DNA from: Kumtagia sp963829135
Lineage (GTDB): Bacteria > Pseudomonadota > Alphaproteobacteria > Rhizobiales > Rhizobiaceae
Assembly: GCA_963829135.1 (NCBI GenBank)
Contig: CAWHHO010000008.1
Location: 937,044-1,001,043, forward strand
DNA: 64,000 nt
Reading direction: 5' to 3'
Shown here: positions 46,384 to 55,712 of the stretch, one piece after another
Numbering within the stretch: the first letter of the stretch is position 1
Layout of the letters: each line of letters starts with the position of its first letter
Made by a program: the position numbers and the translations under genes
Notes under the pieces: generated by a model
What the model was told of the DNA's origin: nothing
The model's database searches: none
What the model saw: only the letters and a program-made list of their open reading frames with translations

Positions 46384-46587
46384 CTAAGGGCCACCGGCTA
46401 GACCGCGGAGTGCTCGCGCAATCTCTGCCTTCACGTCTGTCCAGTGCTCATTGACTTCATCAAGGGTGTGTCCAGCGGCAACAGCATCGGTCAAAAACCG
46501 CCGGCATAAAGCGTCGAGGTCGTCGACGAGAGGTTCTGCTGGATGAGCGACGTTCGCATCGATCCAATTGATCAAAAAGTTAATCAA
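46384..46587 (-). CDS. DUF768-like small protein
   Basis: 67 residues reading NFLINWIDANVAHPAEP, DALCRRFLTDAVAAGHTLDE and VNEHWTDVKAEIARALRG. The pattern of an N-terminal FLxxW and a helical EEIN/DEVN stretch resembles DUF768, a small-protein family I associate with Mesorhizobium. The start codon is TTG (46587), with ATG alternatives lacking in this frame. Function unknown. Confidence 0.6.
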   Translation of the reverse strand: MINFLINWIDANVAHPAEPLVDDLDALCRRFLTDAVAAGHTLDEVNEHWTDVKAEIARALRGLAGGP

Positions 46588-46640
46588 GCTCAGTTGTTCC
46601 CCGTCTTGGTCCGCCTAGTCATAGTCGTATTGCTGTTCCT

Positions 46641-47906
46641 TCAAGGCTTCTCCTCCTGGCCTATCACCACGTTTGGTGTCTTACTACCCTCCTGCAATAC
46701 CTCCTTCAAACCACCTTGAGAGACTGCTCCCGCTGTAGCTTCAACCGTAGTGCGGTCAATACTATCGGTTCGGGGGCGGTCCCTTTCCAAGTCGGCAGCG
46801 GCAATCTCGCCTTTGATGTCAACAAGCGCTGTGGAAGCAATAAGGCCGAGCCCGACCGCGTGTTCGGCCATCGCTAAGCTGTCCGCTGCGAGAACCATGC
46901 CGCTGCCGGCGTCTGCGACGGCAGCCGCCAGCTTCTCAATCTGATTGACTCGCTTCGGGGTGCGCGAAACGTTGCGTATGTATACTGCCAGAACGCGATT
47001 TGGGTTCTCCCTGACGATCCTATGATACACCTCGGGATCGTGCTGTCCGCTGTCGCCAATGAGGACAAAGGGCAGATCGTGATAGAGCGCAAGCATGTTG
47101 CGGATCAGTTCCCGCTTATGATCTTCAGCTTTTCGCGGCAGCGGGCTTGTCCAAGAGATGCCCCATTCTCGAAGAAACAAAACCGGACCGACTGGGATAT
47201 TGTTGCGGACAAAGAATTCCTCAATCACTTCGTAGATGCCCCATGGCGCGCGCGACACGTAAAGCATGGGATTGCTCTCGCTGCCCGAACAACCGTGAAA
47301 AAGCGCTCGGTACAGCGCTCCCACTCCTGGGAAGGCTTCGCGGCTTGCAGCGGTTTCGACGAACAGGCGCCATAGCATTTTCAGCTTGTTCGCAACACCG
47401 GTCTTCATGATCGTATCATCGATATCGCTGATGACCACGTAGCGGCATTGTTCAGACGGAATGAATACATCAGCTTTCGCGTTGACCGCCTGCGGCTGTT
47501 GAATGCTTATGTCGACCGTGTGCCACAGCACATCGGCCGGCGGTACGAGGCGAGGCCGCAGATTGATGCGGAAGTAACCATCCTCATCCGTAGTGAACTG
47601 CTCCTCAGCGCCGTAGAACTGAGCCGTTACGACCACATTCGGAAGGGCGTGCCGAAATATGCGTCGCCGGACATCGCGGAGCTGGTCGAATAGGCTGTGG
47701 GGATGGGCACTACGCCCAAACGTTCGAGACTGCTGGAAGACACGACCTATGCAAAATATCTGTTCTCGAGACCCGTAGCCGCGGTTGGCTTGAATGGCGA
47801 TGCCGCCTCTGGACGGCGCCTCGCGCACGGGCTGAGCGAAGAGGGACAGTATACGGGCCGCCACCTTTCGCCATCTCGAGATGGTGCCACTCGAGCTAAT
47901 GTTCAT
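46641..47906 (-). CDS. App1-like phosphatase domain protein (DUF2183)
   Basis: 421 residues. The HAD-type catalytic motif ISDIDDTIMKTG lies near residue 160, VSRAPWGIYEVIEEFF, LIGDSGQHDPEVYHRIV and VRNVSRTP-type segments complete the App1/DUF2183 domain, related to yeast phosphatidate phosphatase App1. Before it is an N-terminal region with VVTAQFYGAEEQFTTDEDGY, a beta domain common in the family. The last 70 residues are low in homology. No signal peptide. Probably a cytosolic phosphatase of unknown substrate. Confidence 0.85.
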   Translation of the reverse strand: MNISSSGTISRWRKVAARILSLFAQPVREAPSRGGIAIQANRGYGSREQIFCIGRVFQQSRTFGRSAHPHSLFDQLRDVRRRIFRHALPNVVVTAQFYGAEEQFTTDEDGYFRINLRPRLVPPADVLWHTVDISIQQPQAVNAKADVFIPSEQCRYVVISDIDDTIMKTGVANKLKMLWRLFVETAASREAFPGVGALYRALFHGCSGSESNPMLYVSRAPWGIYEVIEEFFVRNNIPVGPVLFLREWGISWTSPLPRKAEDHKRELIRNMLALYHDLPFVLIGDSGQHDPEVYHRIVRENPNRVLAVYIRNVSRTPKRVNQIEKLAAAVADAGSGMVLAADSLAMAEHAVGLGLIASTALVDIKGEIAAADLERDRPRTDSIDRTTVEATAGAVSQGGLKEVLQEGSKTPNVVIGQEEKP

Positions 47907-48422
47907 ACGTCACTTTCCGTTGAGAGGTGTGCTTTCGTCAAGCTGGCCGAGAGGCTTCCTCCGCGGGGTGCTTTGACTCAATTTGGCCTAACGGTGCGGA
48001 AGGGTGACAGTCAATAAAGGCGGATGAACTTTGGTCGGTTGGTCGAGAGGGGGGGCAGGGTTAAGAAAGCTAACCCCATACGCCTTGCCAATGCACCTCT
48101 GCGTTGCGCGGTAAAATAGAAGCCATGAGGGCGAGCGCTGCAGAAGGCTTTGGATTACCTACCGACTTGCATAATGGTTCCGTTCAAGGGGGGCACGAAC
48201 GCACCGCGGAGGAATTCGCGAGTCTTCTGAAAGCGCGGGCGTGCAACCACCATGCATAATGCCTACAAGATCGGCCTTCTTCACTGCCGAGACGGTCAAC
48301 GTTTATCCTAACCTCGCTTGCGCGGATTTTGTACCGCAGGAGCCGCCAAAGCAACGCCGACCGCGTGTCGTGACATGCTCATGCCGGAGGTCACCGCCGT
48401 TCTTTTGTTTGACGTTTGACTG
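47907..48422. other. Intergenic region, no gene supported
   Basis: About 515 bases. A 43-codon frame at 48124-48258 (MRASAAEGFGLP start) has no strong ribosome-binding site or known relative and is not called. GGTTAAG and CTAACC around 48059-48076 form a weak inverted repeat. Confidence 0.4.
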
Positions 48423-49520
48423 CTAGTTCCGCTTCACCAGTTCAACGCGGCGGTTTTTGGCCCGCCCCTCGTCCGTGTCGTTGCTAGCGACCGGAGCCAT
48501 CATACCGGCGCCGGCCGAGGTCAAACGTCCGGCATCGATGTCATACCCACCAACAAGTTCGTTCTTGACCGACTGTGCCCGACGGGAAGACAAGTCTATG
48601 TTGTATTCGAATGAGCCTTTGCCGTCCGTGTGTCCGACGACGATGAGGTTGAGTCCTGGGTCTGATTTCATGAGGTTGGCGATCTCGTCGATCGCTGGTC
48701 GAGACTCGGGCTTAATGTCAGCCTTGTCGAAGTCAAACAGGATGCCATAGAGCGAAATGCTGCCCAGCGTAGTCAGCGATTTCGCCATTTCGGCGGCGCC
48801 AACGATCACCATCTTTTTTTCGCGGGCCTTCGGCTCAATAATATGTACAAGCGCGATCGTGCGGCCGTTCAGCGCCTTGCAGTAAAGATCGTCGATCAGA
48901 GAGAACGTCTGCACGGTGACGTACGCGTCACCGTCTGGATGAGGCAGCTTCCCGGTGAAATATCGCTGGTCGTCAATCTCCTGCGTCAGCGCACATTGCC
49001 CGTTGCTGTAGGCAACATCCTTCAGTTCAAACTCATAAACGAAGAACTTCATAAGGCTCATCTCACCACCGCCGCCTGAACTACCCTCTTTAGGATCGCC
49101 GCCGCACTCCTCCCGTTTGCATTCGAAAACGACCTCACCGTCGGCCTGTTTCACAACGTCTTCATAGTTTCGCAGCACCTCGAGCGGCGAGCGCTGTTCA
49201 GGAAGGACATAGACGATCCGGGTCAGCGCACCCTCGAGTTCCAGCTTTTTGTCGGGCCTTACCACGCGATTGTTCATCTGGTCGCGTTCGTCCTCGTCGG
49301 CTGACGGCTTCAGCGATGACAGCGGAACCACAAAGTCGGTGTAGGCGAAATTTTCGTAGGAAACGATGAAAGAGCCCTCGTAACGCTTGAGCAGCGGGCT
49401 ATCGACCGCGCCGTCGATGTCGGCGATCGGTGCCGTTGCTTCCGCGAGAGCTGCCGCGGATGCCATCACGAGAAGAAAAACGAGAGCAGCGCCAACACCT
49501 TGGAAAATCTTCGTTCTCAT
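48423..49520 (-). CDS. OmpA family lipid/peptidoglycan-binding protein with DUF4892-like region
   Basis: About 365 residues. A signal peptide (GVGAALVFLLVMASAAALAE) is followed by a DUF4892-like region (LLKRYEGSFIVSYENFAYTD, FVVPLSSLKP, TRIVYVLPEQRSPLEV) and a C-terminal OmpA domain (LYGILFDFDKADIKPESRPA, IVVGHTDGKGSFEYNIDLSS, RRAQSVKNEL). The OmpA domain should bind peptidoglycan, so the protein is periplasmic or outer-membrane linked. Start ATG 49520 has GGAG 8 bases before it; the frame is open for 41 codons upstream without a good start. Confidence 0.87.
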   Translation of the reverse strand: MRTKIFQGVGAALVFLLVMASAAALAEATAPIADIDGAVDSPLLKRYEGSFIVSYENFAYTDFVVPLSSLKPSADEDERDQMNNRVVRPDKKLELEGALTRIVYVLPEQRSPLEVLRNYEDVVKQADGEVVFECKREECGGDPKEGSSGGGGEMSLMKFFVYEFELKDVAYSNGQCALTQEIDDQRYFTGKLPHPDGDAYVTVQTFSLIDDLYCKALNGRTIALVHIIEPKAREKKMVIVGAAEMAKSLTTLGSISLYGILFDFDKADIKPESRPAIDEIANLMKSDPGLNLIVVGHTDGKGSFEYNIDLSSRRAQSVKNELVGGYDIDAGRLTSAGAGMMAPVASNDTDEGRAKNRRVELVKRN

Positions 49521-49551
49521 TACATGTCTCCGGTGAAGGGTGGCGCAACGG

Positions 49552-50583
49552 TTACTCTGTTGTGACAGAGAGAATGTAGTTGCCACTCTGCGAACCATCG
49601 TGACCGTTCGGATTCTTCGGGCAGTGACCAAGTGTGCTTCCACCGGCGAAGAAAAGCCCTTGGCAAGCGCGGCACCATCGCCAGTTATCCTGCTGGCCGG
49701 GGCCGGACTGGTGAGTCAGAAAGTACTCGCCGCTCTGCGAACCGTCGTGACCACCGCCCTTAAGATTGTTTGAACAAGAACCTGATGTGTTGTTCCCGGC
49801 AAAAAACAGGCCTTCACAGGAACGGCACCAACGCCAATTCGATTGTCCAGGCGGACTAAAGCTCAGCCAGTAGTTCGCGCTGAATCTCGAACTGTGGGTG
49901 CCGCCCTTGGGGCATCTGCCCTTGGATGCGTGGCCGTCGAAGTAGAGACCCATGCAGGAATTGCAAAGTCGCCATCTTTCCTGACCGGCGATTACCGTCG
50001 GAACTGCCGGCGTGTAGGAGGTATCGACGAAGAAGTTCTCCCAGAGCTTTTTCTTGTTCATCGAATTGATGAGACGTCGGCCTTGGCCTGGCATATTGAA
50101 TTCCTGGATAATCGCGGTCAGCCGTGGCGCGTTCGGGTCGTAGGCAGTGATTGTTATGGGCGTAGTGGCGTTGCATCCCATGGCAACAAGGTGATGGCCG
50201 GAAAATCCCGGATTGGCTAGGCAGATCGGACAGGGCTTGCCAGTGTTGAGCTTGTCGACCAGCTTTGCGAGTTCTCCGTCTAGATTTACCGAGAATCCGC
50301 TCAGCAGCGGCGAAAGCACCGGTATTGGCGCGAAGATCGCGGCAAATTTGTTCGCGGTGTTGACGTGTGCGGTTACTTGGCGACTGAAGATGTAGTCGTT
50401 CAGCGGTGTCCCATTGAGGGGAGCAACTCCGTCGACCGGAATGGCCATGCCATGCGTGAAATAGTCGATGGCCGCGTATGTCATACCGCCGCATAGGACG
50501 GTGCCACCATGCTGTGGCAATTTCAGTTCATTGTTGCTGAAGCGAAAGCCGTTTTGTGTTGGCTGGAACTGCGTCGCTGGCAT
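49552..50583 (-). CDS. Papain-like domain plus three zinc-ribbon-like W-R-W-C repeats
   Basis: 343 residues, unusual composition. The N-terminal half looks like a papain-like fold: Cys in TVLCGGMTYAAIDYF, His in GHHLVAMGCN and an Asn/Asp in TAYDPNAP. The C-terminal half has three tandem repeats of about 45 residues: WRLCNSCMGLYFDG, WRWCRSCEGLFFAG and WRWCRACQGLFFAG, each followed by a spaced Cys and a His-rich HDGSQSG (or THSSRFS) end, so each has CxxC-x~15-C-x~8-H. The repeat family is found in secreted and cell-surface proteins but has no clear function. No obvious signal peptide is present. It lies next to the OmpA gene and may be a secreted effector or hydrolase. Confidence 0.75.
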   Translation of the reverse strand: MPATQFQPTQNGFRFSNNELKLPQHGGTVLCGGMTYAAIDYFTHGMAIPVDGVAPLNGTPLNDYIFSRQVTAHVNTANKFAAIFAPIPVLSPLLSGFSVNLDGELAKLVDKLNTGKPCPICLANPGFSGHHLVAMGCNATTPITITAYDPNAPRLTAIIQEFNMPGQGRRLINSMNKKKLWENFFVDTSYTPAVPTVIAGQERWRLCNSCMGLYFDGHASKGRCPKGGTHSSRFSANYWLSFSPPGQSNWRWCRSCEGLFFAGNNTSGSCSNNLKGGGHDGSQSGEYFLTHQSGPGQQDNWRWCRACQGLFFAGGSTLGHCPKNPNGHDGSQSGNYILSVTTE

Positions 50584-50732
50584 GGGCTGTCCATCGCTTT
50601 TTGTGGGTAAGCGACGTTAGAAAATGCCGGGAAGGAAAATTAGTCTCATCACCCAAAAAGGGGACGCGCAGAAGGAAACCTGTTCCGAAGCCGCTGACTT
50701 TCCGCCGATTTATTCGGAGAACTACAGGAGTA

Positions 50733-51869
50733 TTAAGAACGGTGGCCGTTCGATTGACGGCTCGCCGCGACGGTCTGTAGTGCAAGTCGAGTGAGGTCAC
50801 TCTGCCTGCGTGCGCCGGTCTTGTCGTATGCACGCTTCAGGTGGGTGCGAATGGTCTCTTTTGTCACCCCTAGATGCTCGGCAGCCTCGGAGAGCGAGGG
50901 GCCATCGCGCGCGATGAGATCAACAAGGACCGCCTCCGCATGCGTCAACCCATAGACGCGGCTGAGTATGGCAACCATGTCAGGCGGAGCTTCTGAGAGG
51001 TCTGCTATGAAGACTGCAACAGCCGGGCGACGTTCCCAATTGCCGGCAACATCGTTCGGAAGCCGGGCAAGCGACAAAACCAACGGCTGAAGAGTTGAGG
51101 GACGTTGCAGCGCGAATTCCTCGACCGCAGCGCTTTCACCTCGAAGAAGTGCTGCAACGCGTGTCATCAGTGCCTCAGTATGTTCCTGCCGAAGCGCTGC
51201 CAGGCGCCCGAATCGCATGATGATCCCATCCGCGGCATGCATCAGTGCGCGAGCGCGCTGGTTGGCCTTCACTACCAAGCCGTCAGCTTCGATGACAACG
51301 ATTGCCTCCCTCGCGTCGTCGAACAGCGCCTCGTAAAGCCGCAACCGTCCTTCCATGGCGCCGATGCGTCGGCTCATGGCGACAGCGCGACAAAGATGTG
51401 GCGCCAATGCCGAGAGCGCGGCGATTTCGCTGGTCTGGACCGCGCCCTGCCTCTGCGTGCGTGAAAACATGAAGCCGCCAATTCTTCCCGGCGCCTTCTC
51501 TGTAATCATCCCTCCGAAGTGATGATAATTCTGTGGGAGCGCCCAGTCATTGTAGAACGGCGAGCGGTGAAGTTGTTCGCGAGGAACAATCATCCAATCG
51601 GCACTTGGCTGCCCAACCGGAAGGCGTCGGTAGGCTACACCAGTCGGATTTACGTCCGGGGTAGTATAATGCTGATTGTAGAGTGCCTCCCATTCGGGAT
51701 CGGTCCCGTGTTCGGCCATGAAAATGAAGCGCTCAGGCGCGACCGGCGTAGAAAAAAGTATCATGGTGCGCGCGTTGAAGTGCGACGCCATTTCCCTGAT
51801 AACGAAGGGCCACCGCTCCGGCTCAATCCCGGCTTCATAGACCAGGCCCACAAGTTCGGCGAACGACAT
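50733..51869 (-). CDS. LuxR family transcriptional regulator
   Basis: 378 residues. The C-terminal LuxR-type HTH is clear: ILSRVYGLTHAEAVLVDLIA, LSEAAEHLGVTKETIRTHLK and RAYDKTGARRQSDLTRLALQ. The N-terminal half has a PAS/GAF-like region with FSRTQRQGAV and an internal IVVIEADGLVVKANQRARAL segment typical of a PAS domain. A signal-sensing regulator of unknown target, with the same direction as the papain-like gene. Gap about 150 bases. Confidence 0.87.
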   Translation of the reverse strand: MSFAELVGLVYEAGIEPERWPFVIREMASHFNARTMILFSTPVAPERFIFMAEHGTDPEWEALYNQHYTTPDVNPTGVAYRRLPVGQPSADWMIVPREQLHRSPFYNDWALPQNYHHFGGMITEKAPGRIGGFMFSRTQRQGAVQTSEIAALSALAPHLCRAVAMSRRIGAMEGRLRLYEALFDDAREAIVVIEADGLVVKANQRARALMHAADGIIMRFGRLAALRQEHTEALMTRVAALLRGESAAVEEFALQRPSTLQPLVLSLARLPNDVAGNWERRPAVAVFIADLSEAPPDMVAILSRVYGLTHAEAVLVDLIARDGPSLSEAAEHLGVTKETIRTHLKRAYDKTGARRQSDLTRLALQTVAASRQSNGHRS

Positions 51870-52392
51870 GTGAAGTCCTCGTTGACCGCCCTAGGCAAAA
51901 ATATAGGTGCAACTCGAAATAGCAACGACCGTGGTGAAATTACACTCAGCCCGGCTCCGCTGAGGATCGACTCGGCACCGCCATTCGCGCGTTCGGAGAC
52001 AGGAGATCGCGATCAATTCACCCTGCAGCAGGTTTTGGTAGTCGACGATCTTCGGGTTTCACATTGGACAGTGGCGCGGGAAATCGGCGCCGCTGATGGA
52101 AGTCGGCGTTAGCTTTCCCGCCGTCCCGCCGACGTTTCCCTGGAGAGCAGTTGTTCGGTAAATAGTCCCCGGCCGCCTGGCCAAAGCCATGTGATACCTT
52201 TTCACACAGGTGCGCCTGCTGCGCTTCAGTCACCGAGAAATTTGCATTCAGAACAATTCATTTCTCTACTATACCTTAGACAGGCTGAGGATTTGACGTG
52301 GGGCAAGCACGAAGCCGGTTGTTCACAACGGCTAAGGACTTGTGCGGTCGGTCGAGTGCGCAGGGTGGAACGGAAGAGCGGGGACGAGCACG
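51870..52392. other. Divergent intergenic region before zwf
   Basis: About 520 bases between the LuxR start and the zwf start on opposite strands. It must hold two promoters, but no boxes could be assigned. Short frames (for example 52018-52233) lack support. Confidence 0.45.
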
Positions 52393-53850
52393 TTGCGAAA
52401 GAATTCCGATCGGGTCGGCCCCGGTTATCCGCAGGTCGTTGTGCTTGTCGGTGCGACGGGTGACCTATCCCGCCGAAAGCTTCTTCCCGGGCTTTTCCAC
52501 CTTATCAACGCCGGCTTTATCCCAGGTTGCCGTATTGTCGGCGTATCCCTTGACGAGATCGACGTCGACAGTTTCCGCGCCATTGCCCGTGAATCGCTGG
52601 ACAAGTTCCTGACGCGCAACTTCACCCAGGATGAATGGGCGGCGTTTTCCGACTCACTCGACTATGTCTCACTTTCAGCTGGTGCCGGAGTACTGAAGGA
52701 AGTGGTCGAGAAGGCTGAAGCGGCACTGGGGCCGGAGACGCGGCGCGTGCATTACCTCTCCGTGCCGCCGAAGGCAGCACTTCCAGCCGTCCAGCTTCTC
52801 GCCGAAGCGGGGCTGGTGGAGCGCTGCCGCATCATTATGGAAAAGCCCTTCGGTACGGACCTCGCCAGCGCCGTAGAGCTGAACTTGAAGCTCCACGAGG
52901 TATTCGAGGAGAAGCAAATCTTCCGTATCGACCATTTCCTCGGGAAGGAGCCGGCGCAGAACATACTTGCGTTCCGCTTCGGCAACGGCCTCTTTGAGCC
53001 TATCTGGAACCGCAACTTCATCGATCATGTGCAGATCGACGTACCGGAGACGCTCGGACTTTCTACTCGCGCCGCCTTCTACGAGGCGACAGGTGCCTAT
53101 CGCGACATGGTCGTCACCCATCTGTTTCAGATTCTCGCTTTCATGGCGATGGAACCGCCGACCGCCCTTGAGCCGGCGCCGATCTCCGAAGAGAAGAATA
53201 AGGTCTTCCGGTCGATGCTGCCCATCGAACCGCGGGATGTTGTGCGCGGCCAGTATGTCGGCTATCGAAAGGAGCCGGGCGTCGACCCGGAAAGCGACAC
53301 CGATACATTCATCGCCCTTAAGTGCGCCATCGACAACTGGCGCTGGGCGGGTGTGCCCTTCTTCCTGCGCACAGGGAAACGGCTCGCCGAAGGGCAGCGC
53401 ATCATTTCGATCGCCTTCCGGGAACCGCCGAAGTCCATGTTTCCGGCAGGTTCCGGTGTCGGAGCGCAGGGTCCTGACCATTTGACCTTCGACCTCGCAG
53501 ATGCCTCGAAAGTCTCGCTTTCCTTCTATGGCAAGCGGCCCGGCCCGGGCTTCCGGCTCGACAAGCTCTCCCTGCAATTCGCCATGAGCGAGACAGGACT
53601 AATCGGCGATGTCTTGGAGGCTTATGAACGCCTGATCCTCGATGCTATGCGCGGCGACCACACCCTCTTCAACACCGCGGAGGGTATCGAGCGGCTCTGG
53701 GATATCTCCCAACCCCTCCTCGACAATCCGCCGCCGGTGCGGCTCTACGATCAGGGCGGCTGGGGCCCTAAGTCGATCCACCAGCTCATCGCGCCGCACG
53801 CTTGGCGCCTACCGTTCGAACGCGCCTGGCGAGGTTCGTCAAGAGAGTGA
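52393..53850 (+). CDS. zwf: Glucose-6-phosphate 1-dehydrogenase
   Basis: About 485 residues. NADP-binding VLVGATGDLSRRKLLPGLF near the N-terminus, substrate-site FRIDHFLGKEPAQNI (catalytic His and Lys) and GAYRDMVVTHLFQILAFMAM are present, and the C-terminus is complete. It catalyses the first step of the oxidative pentose phosphate and Entner-Doudoroff routes. The start is uncertain: TTG 52393 is preferred, GTG 52342 is possible, and no ATG fits. It is not followed by pgl or edd, so it is probably a second, lone copy. Confidence 0.92.
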   Translation: MRKNSDRVGPGYPQVVVLVGATGDLSRRKLLPGLFHLINAGFIPGCRIVGVSLDEIDVDSFRAIARESLDKFLTRNFTQDEWAAFSDSLDYVSLSAGAGVLKEVVEKAEAALGPETRRVHYLSVPPKAALPAVQLLAEAGLVERCRIIMEKPFGTDLASAVELNLKLHEVFEEKQIFRIDHFLGKEPAQNILAFRFGNGLFEPIWNRNFIDHVQIDVPETLGLSTRAAFYEATGAYRDMVVTHLFQILAFMAMEPPTALEPAPISEEKNKVFRSMLPIEPRDVVRGQYVGYRKEPGVDPESDTDTFIALKCAIDNWRWAGVPFFLRTGKRLAEGQRIISIAFREPPKSMFPAGSGVGAQGPDHLTFDLADASKVSLSFYGKRPGPGFRLDKLSLQFAMSETGLIGDVLEAYERLILDAMRGDHTLFNTAEGIERLWDISQPLLDNPPPVRLYDQGGWGPKSIHQLIAPHAWRLPFERAWRGSSRE

Positions 53851-53903
53851 TCATCAAAAAACAACTGGTGTCTTCTTAGTCGCTTTCATTTGCCCGGATG
53901 CGC

Positions 53904-54105
53904 TGATCGCCGATGCCGCTACGGTTCGGCTGTGATGATGGCCTGGCTGGTGCATGAGCGCGGGATTGAGCCGCGCGTTCCGGGTCTTTGAGAAATCGGA
54001 GCGACGTGACATTACTCTTGAGCGACCAGACTTCACCTGTGACCGCAAGCGCGAGGAGTTCGGCAACGCGCAAAAATCAAGATTATGCTGCCAGCGCGAG
54101 AGACC
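53904..54105 (+). mobile_element. IS1182-family transposase fragment
   Basis: Broken frames spell a piece of an IS1182-type transposase: YGSAVMMAWLVHERGIEPRV, then after one base, VFEKSERRDITLERPDFTCD. Only about 60 residues remain with frameshifts near 53922 and 53979, and no terminal repeats can be seen. It is a dead remnant following zwf. Confidence 0.6.
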
Positions 54106-54480
54106 CGCCATCTAACGAGTGGGCACAAGTTCGCTGTCGCCGCTTAGCACCACCACCACTGTTCTCTAGCAAGTTGCAATTCTTTCGACCATGTGCCCCC
54201 TGCAGCTGACCGCTTGCGTGACGTCGTTTTTGCATCGCAAAATGGCGGCAGGAGGGTCCGGCGGCGTTTACGGGCCGGCTTGAAGCTTTCATCCGAGCTG
54301 CCAGTGTTATGTCCCGCAGGCTGCGCGGTTCGATGCGCCCGTAGTAAGCTATCGTTTCCATTTTTGTCGGGCCGTTGTTCCGCCGTGCCCTACGAGCGCG
54401 AACATCTTTCCCTAATTTGTGTAACAGGCTCGCAGCACGAGGTCTGCGGTTTTAGAACATTACGCACAGCTGCCAAACGC
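54106..54480. other. Intergenic region, no gene supported
   Basis: About 375 bases between the transposase fragment and the binding protein at 54481 (opposite strand). Small open frames lack any recognisable product. Confidence 0.45.
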
Positions 54481-55617
54481 TCACTTCGCCTCGGATGACC
54501 ATGGAAAATTAACATATTGGTCGCGCGTATCGTTGCATATATTCCCATACATACGCAGGTAGGCATCTCTACGAACTGGATCGGAGTACACCGCGCCAGG
54601 ATCAGCGAGGTCTCTCTCGTAATCGCCGAGGTTGTCCGCGGTAATCACGTGTGGCAGGATATCCATCGCTTGAGGTATTTGCCTTCCCTCGAGCCAGTCA
54701 GCTGCATGTTGGCCCATGGCATACCCAAACACAGGTGAATTCAAGCTGATGGTCGTTTTGTAAGGGCCGCCATTCTTAATTTCTGCGATCGCTTCCGGTT
54801 CGCCATCAATACCACCTATAAATTGGTCCGGACTGTCTTTACCCGCTTCGCGCAACGCTTGCAAAGCGCCGAGCACAACACCGTCGGCGCCAAGAACAAC
54901 GTCGACGTGCGGATGTGCCAACAGCACGGTGCGCATAGTTGCCAGCCCACCTTCCTTGCTTACTGGGTTGGGAGAAATATCTGCCACGATGCGTACCCCC
55001 GGCAACGTGTCGAGCGCATCGCGGATTGCTACAAAACGCGGTGTAAGAAACTGAAGGCTGTCTTGAGTCAATAGGACTACATCTGCGCGACCCCCGAGTT
55101 TAGCTTGAATATAGGAGATCGCCGCGTCACCCAACTTCTTACCGGTCAGATACTGCGGGGCGTTAAGCAGCGAAGTTGCTGGTGGAGCAACAACTGTGCT
55201 GACATAAGCTCCCGACCAGATCGCCCGTTGCAGACTTATGGCAAGCGCGGCCGGATCGACGGGAGATACGACGATGCCCCCGATATGATCTGCGCGCATC
55301 GCCTCCACATCAGAGATCATCTTGGCACTGTCGTTGGCCGCGAGCGCGACCCGATACTTGAGCCCTCTGTCCTTCGCCGCCTGTGCCAATCCGCGATCCA
55401 CACCCTCGATAAACTCGCGGTCATTGTCTTTCGCGAAGGCCAAAATGGGGTTTAAGTTGGTAGGCTTAGAGCAATTCGGCGCAGATTTATCGTAGGGCTT
55501 GAGCACTGTCGGGGTGGTAATGCCCGGCGACCCGTCCACTGCCGCTGCGTAAGTTGGGATGAGCAAGACAGTGGATATCATCACCCACGACCTAACTCGA
55601 TGCATTTGCCGATCCAT
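54481..55617 (-). CDS. Sugar-type periplasmic substrate-binding protein, no transporter nearby
   Basis: About 378 residues, type 1 periplasmic binding fold. The start at 55617 (MDRQMHRVRSWVMISTVLLI) has GGAGAG upstream and a signal peptide. An earlier ATG at 55716 overlaps the upstream kinase stop as ATGA but would add 33 residues before the signal. Ligand-facing blocks are ILAFAKDNDREFIEGVDRGL, GIVVSPVDPAALAISLQRAI and DVVLGADGVVLGALQALREA. No permease or ATPase lies within several kilobases, yet it sits in an operon with two-component genes, so a sensory role is likely. Confidence 0.88.
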   Translation of the reverse strand: MDRQMHRVRSWVMISTVLLIPTYAAAVDGSPGITTPTVLKPYDKSAPNCSKPTNLNPILAFAKDNDREFIEGVDRGLAQAAKDRGLKYRVALAANDSAKMISDVEAMRADHIGGIVVSPVDPAALAISLQRAIWSGAYVSTVVAPPATSLLNAPQYLTGKKLGDAAISYIQAKLGGRADVVLLTQDSLQFLTPRFVAIRDALDTLPGVRIVADISPNPVSKEGGLATMRTVLLAHPHVDVVLGADGVVLGALQALREAGKDSPDQFIGGIDGEPEAIAEIKNGGPYKTTISLNSPVFGYAMGQHAADWLEGRQIPQAMDILPHVITADNLGDYERDLADPGAVYSDPVRRDAYLRMYGNICNDTRDQYVNFPWSSEAK

Positions 55618-55712
55618 TACAGTCTCTCCGCGACCGCGCTCGCGGCACATACTTGCACTCTTGGGACCAAATTCAAGGCGTAAGGCGGCGCTTGTACCTG
55701 CGGACCAAGAGT

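Noticed and set aside
48124..48258. Small 43-codon plus-strand frame
   Set aside because: No strong ribosome-binding site, hydrophobic pattern or recognisable relative.
52018..52233. Minus-strand 71-codon frame before zwf
   Set aside because: Basic, low-complexity translation with no known motif in a divergent promoter region.
51870..52341. Possible alternative start or riboswitch upstream of zwf
   Set aside because: No conserved aptamer pattern could be recognised, and nothing beyond an ordinary intergenic region is supported.
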